Assembly (NCBI RefSeq): GCF_050624435.1
Contig: NC_134547.1
Location: forward strand, 28,692,419-28,756,418
Length of the DNA: 64,000 nt
Source of the DNA: Tenrec ecaudatus
Lineage: Eukaryota > Chordata > Mammalia > Afrosoricida > Tenrecidae
Reading direction: 5' to 3'
Below, piece after piece: positions 61,265 to 64,000 of this stretch (positions are counted from its first letter, which is position 1; the number at the start of each line of letters is the position of its first letter). Below the pieces are notes generated by a model. It saw nothing but the letters and a program-made list of their open reading frames with translations. It was not told the origin of the DNA and did no database searches. The position numbers and the translations under genes were made by a program.

Positions 61265-61990
61265 TGTTGTTGTTGTGAGGTGCCTTCGAGTCAGTTCTGA
61301 CCCATAGTGACTCTCTGGCCCTGCGCCATCCTCACCATTGTGTTTGAGCCACTGCTGTCGCCACCCAATCCATCTCACGGAGGGCCTTCTCCTTCTTCTC
61401 TGCCGCTCTGCTTTTCCAAGCAAGAGGTACCTCTCCAGGGACTCACATCTGCTGACAGCATACGCAAGCACGTGGGACCAATCTCACCACCCACGCCTCT
61501 ACGGAGCCCTCTGGCTGCACTTCTTCCACGACAGACTTGTTCGTTCTTTTGGCAGTCCATGGCGCTTTCAGTGTTCTTCTCTAGCACAATTCAAATGCGG
61601 CCGTTCTTCTTCCATCTTCCTTACTCAATGTCCACCATTCACCTGCACATGAGGCAGTTAAAAATACCATGGTTTGGGTCAGGTGCATCCTAGTCCGCAA
61701 GGAAACCTCCCTGCTTCTCAGCAGTTTAAAGAGGTCTCTGCTGTGGACTCACCCACTGCAATGAGTTGTTTGATCTCTTGACTGCTGCTTCTGTCGTCAG
61801 GCCCACGCATTTGTCACTCACCACATCCAAGCTACTGTCTGTGAATCCCATCCTGCTAGATACTGAGTTCTCCACAGCGATACTTGGGAAGGCCTGCATC
61901 ATACAATGCACATACAAACTACTCAAGTTGCATGTATTGACAAAGAATATAAAAACAATTACGCACTCAGATGTTCCGTGTTTGCTACCC
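61265..61990 (-). mobile_element. RTE (BovB-type) LINE 3' part, reverse
   Basis: Starts 'ttgttgttgttgtgaggtgc', continues through the reversed ORF2 C-terminus. On the - strand GRREEGEGPP and KNEQVCRGRSAARG-like frames echo the RTE EGxRRRGRPR and NEQICLEEVQPE regions. It reaches the 'gcccacgcatttgtcactca' block near 61,810. Confidence 0.8.
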
Positions 61991-62004
61991 ACAGGGCTTA
62001 CCGC

Positions 62005-62335
62005 CTGTTATGGATTGATTGTGCCCACCCCCCAAATATACAGATATGCTGAAATCTGAACCCCCGTTCCTGTGAATATGCCCTTGTTTGGAAATAGAGG
62101 CTTTTCTTTTGCTATGAAACCAGCAGTGTCTGAAATAAGCCCTGGAATCAAGCAAACCCACATCCTCCTCTCTTATGGATTAATTTGAATCCTCCCACCA
62201 AAGATACTTGTATATGAAAGTTCTGATGCCACCGAATAGGACCTTGTTTGGAAAAATAGTGTCTTTCTTTGAAGATACTATCAATTAAGTCACACAGAGT
62301 AAAGTAGACCCTAGTCCTAATACCTTCTGGGTTAA
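62005..62335 (+). mobile_element. Two tandem MaLR-type LTR heads
   Basis: 'ttatggattgattgtgccca' at 62,008 and 'ttatggattaatttgaatcc' at 62,175 each start a segment with 'cttgtttggaaa.ta..g.ctttttct'-like sequence and a shared 'aagatac'/'gaaat' context, as in MLT1/MST LTR starts. Family-level call is moderate. Confidence 0.5.
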
Positions 62336-62337
62336 AA

Positions 62338-62535
62338 AACACAAAAGCAAAACCATTGAGTCAATTCCAACTCATAGTACCCCTGCAGGACAGAATAGAA
62401 CCGCTCTTTAGGGTTTCTGAAGCTATAAATCTTTACAGGAACAGACAGCCTCATTTTCCTTCCTCGGAGAGACTGATGGCTTTGAACTGTCAACCTTGTG
62501 ATTAGCTGCCCAATGTTATTATCAGGGGTTCTCAT
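62338..62535 (-). mobile_element. AfroSINE, reverse orientation
   Basis: 'ttgagtcaattccaactcat', 'gggtttctgaagctataaat', 'tgaactgtcaaccttgtgat', 'atcaggggttct'. Near complete. Confidence 0.85.
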
Positions 62536-62696
62536 TTTATGAGTCATTTAATAAAAAGGGACAACAGACTGGGGAAAGAGACAGACACAGTGGGAAACTA
62601 GTCTTAGAAACCAAGGAATGCCAAGAAATACCTGCGGGTCACACTCTAGAAATTTATAAAGTATTTTCTAAAATGTCTAAAGACATTTCAAAGCCG

Positions 62697-62750
62697 GGCT
62701 CTGTGGCACAATGGATAGCACATTGGACTCTGAACTCTTCAAAGAAATGA
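62697..62750 (+). pseudogene. tRNA-Arg(TCT)-like fragment
   Basis: GGCTCTGTGGCACAATGGAT + AGCACATTGGACT matches the 5' half of tRNA-Arg-TCT, with two changes that are CpG to CpA. A CT follows where TTCT is expected, then unrelated or intron-like bases, then ATTCAAAG (which follows the intron in the tRNA). The T-arm and acceptor 3' strand are not recognisable, so it is not a working gene. Confidence 0.6.
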
Positions 62751-62767
62751 TTCAAAGACGTTTCAAA

Positions 62768-62958
62768 ACAAGCAGCCAAATTCATTGCCTTTGAGAGTCG
62801 ATGCCGACTTCTGGTGATCCTATAGGACAGGGTAGAACTCCCCCTGTGAGTTTCTGAGACTGTCACTCTTTACAGGAGTAGAAAGTCTTGTCTTGGTGGT
62901 TTCAAACTGCTGACCTTGCAGATCACAACCCAATGTGCAACCATGACACCAAATACAT
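62768..62958 (-). mobile_element. AfroSINE, reverse orientation
   Basis: 'gagagtcgatgccgacttct', 'gtttctgagactgtcactct', 'aactgctgaccttgcagatc'. Near complete. Confidence 0.85.
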
Positions 62959-62959
62959 T

Positions 62960-63534
62960 TCAGTGCCCTTTAAAATCTATTGATGAAAATGTAAGCGTGT
63001 AACTTTATTCGATTAGTTGGTCAAAAATCAGCATCTGAAAAGATGGGAAGTTCTTGCTAAATACCCGAGGGATTTAAAACACTAATGGGACTCTCAAACA
63101 TCTGCCATCGTTGATAAAGCACAGCATTTCTGCCATCATGGGTTAGCATCTTCGTGAGTTATTTCCACTACGGTAGCCCCTAAACTAGCCATCAAAGAAA
63201 AAGAACAAAACAAACTTGGAATTAGGCTTTCAAATGGCTTAATCACAGAAGAATAAAGCAAAAATTTCAAATGTAATATGACATAGTCACTCCCATGGAG
63301 AGCAAAAAAGATATGTGGTATCTATTGGTAAGTGAAATGTTACCTTATTCTTCAAAAGAACAAGGTAAGTAAGAGCAAACACTGGGGACCCCCAAAAGCT
63401 AGAGGACGATGAAGGGTCTTCTGCGAGAGTGGATGACAGCCTCATGGCTCCTGGCATCCAGAACGGTGAGCAAACACCTGCTTGTTCATGAAAGCCACCC
63501 ACTCTGTGGCAGTTTGCTATGGCTTCCCCACGAA
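62960..63534. other. Intergenic stretch, nothing recognised
   Basis: Unique AT-rich sequence without gene or nameable repeat. Confidence 0.5.
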
Positions 63535-63690
63535 ACCAAGACATAACATTTGTCTGTGTGGTCTTGGGCCCATTATTATTCTTCTCTGGGTCTGTTTCCT
63601 CATGTATACAATGGTTATGCTTATCTTGAAAGGTTGTTGGAACACTAAAAATAACACAAAGTGTCTGGTACATATTGGCATCTGATTCCC
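63535..63690 (+). mobile_element. MIR
   Basis: 'tgtggtcttgggcccattat', 'tgggtctgtttcctcatgta', 'aaggttgttggaacactaaa', 'gtgtctggtacatattggc' follow the MIR consensus order. Confidence 0.75.
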
Positions 63691-64000
63691 AGTTTCAATA
63701 GTTATAATCAGACATGAACCTTTTCATATGCTGTTCCTCCGACAGACACTTTCTGTCATAATTTGAGACAATATGGATTCTTTTAGAGAAGGTTTGACCA
63801 ATCCCAAATTTGCTTTATATCATAGAGACACATACACATGTATAACTTGATATTAAAAAATTAACCTATTTTGTTTTTGTTTGTTTTTTATCTTAAAGGG
63901 TGTTATGAAGAATATGTAACATTACTCTCTTGGGGAACAGCAAAAGAAAATTACCTTCATTTGAAAATATTTTCGTTTGAGTTGCAGCAAAAAGATAGAG
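63690..64000. other. Window end, nothing recognised
   Basis: AT-rich unique sequence with T-rich runs. No feature. Confidence 0.5.

Overview
This is mammalian nuclear DNA, almost certainly from an afrotherian and most probably a tenrec such as the lesser hedgehog tenrec (Echinops telfairi). The evidence is many AfroSINE copies (tRNA-derived head, RTE-like tail), BovB/RTE-type LINE fragments, and two copies of a SPIN/URR1-type hAT transposon, which among Afrotheria I know from tenrec. The species call is inference; the clade call is firm. Most open reading frames in the window are chance frames in introns and repeats.

Layout. Positions 1-15,070 hold the GC-rich 3' third of PEPD (prolidase) on the + strand. 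Its last four coding exons lie at 5677-5825, 11198-11382, 13886-14077 and 14646-14777, followed by a short 3' UTR. Together they carry all five metal ligands of the enzyme. Positions 15,070-18,430 are a repeat-filled spacer between two convergent genes. Positions 18,430-about 31,000 hold CEBPG (C/EBP gamma) on the - strand: a 3.4 kb 3' UTR, a single coding exon at 21862-22332, an intron of about 8.4 kb, and a non-coding exon 1 in a CpG island with two CCAAT boxes. Positions 31,260-64,000 are an AT-rich intergenic stretch with no gene that I can support. In human the CEBPA-CEBPG-PEPD order implies this arm runs toward CEBPA, outside the window.

The intergenic half is a layered record of insertions: AfroSINEs in both orientations, RTE pieces, old and lineage-specific LINE 3' ends, an L2, MIRs, MaLR LTRs, palindromic MITEs and a mariner relic whose DD34D spacing can still be read. 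Several insertions interrupt older ones and keep recognisable target-site duplications.

Functionally, PEPD recycles proline from imidodipeptides. CEBPG encodes a bZIP partner of ATF4 in the amino-acid and oxidative stress response. An exact C/EBP-ATF response element (TTGCATCA) sits just inside CEBPG intron 1 and suggests feedback control. Two repeat-free AT-rich blocks (about 11,930-12,335 and 57,830-58,960) are the best enhancer candidates. I found no evidence for a wholly new biological system. The most checkable novelties are the CEBPG tail and leader features, the SPIN copies, the U2 snRNA/RTE chimera, the inverted RTE, and a retrocopy-like insert at 54,700-55,165.
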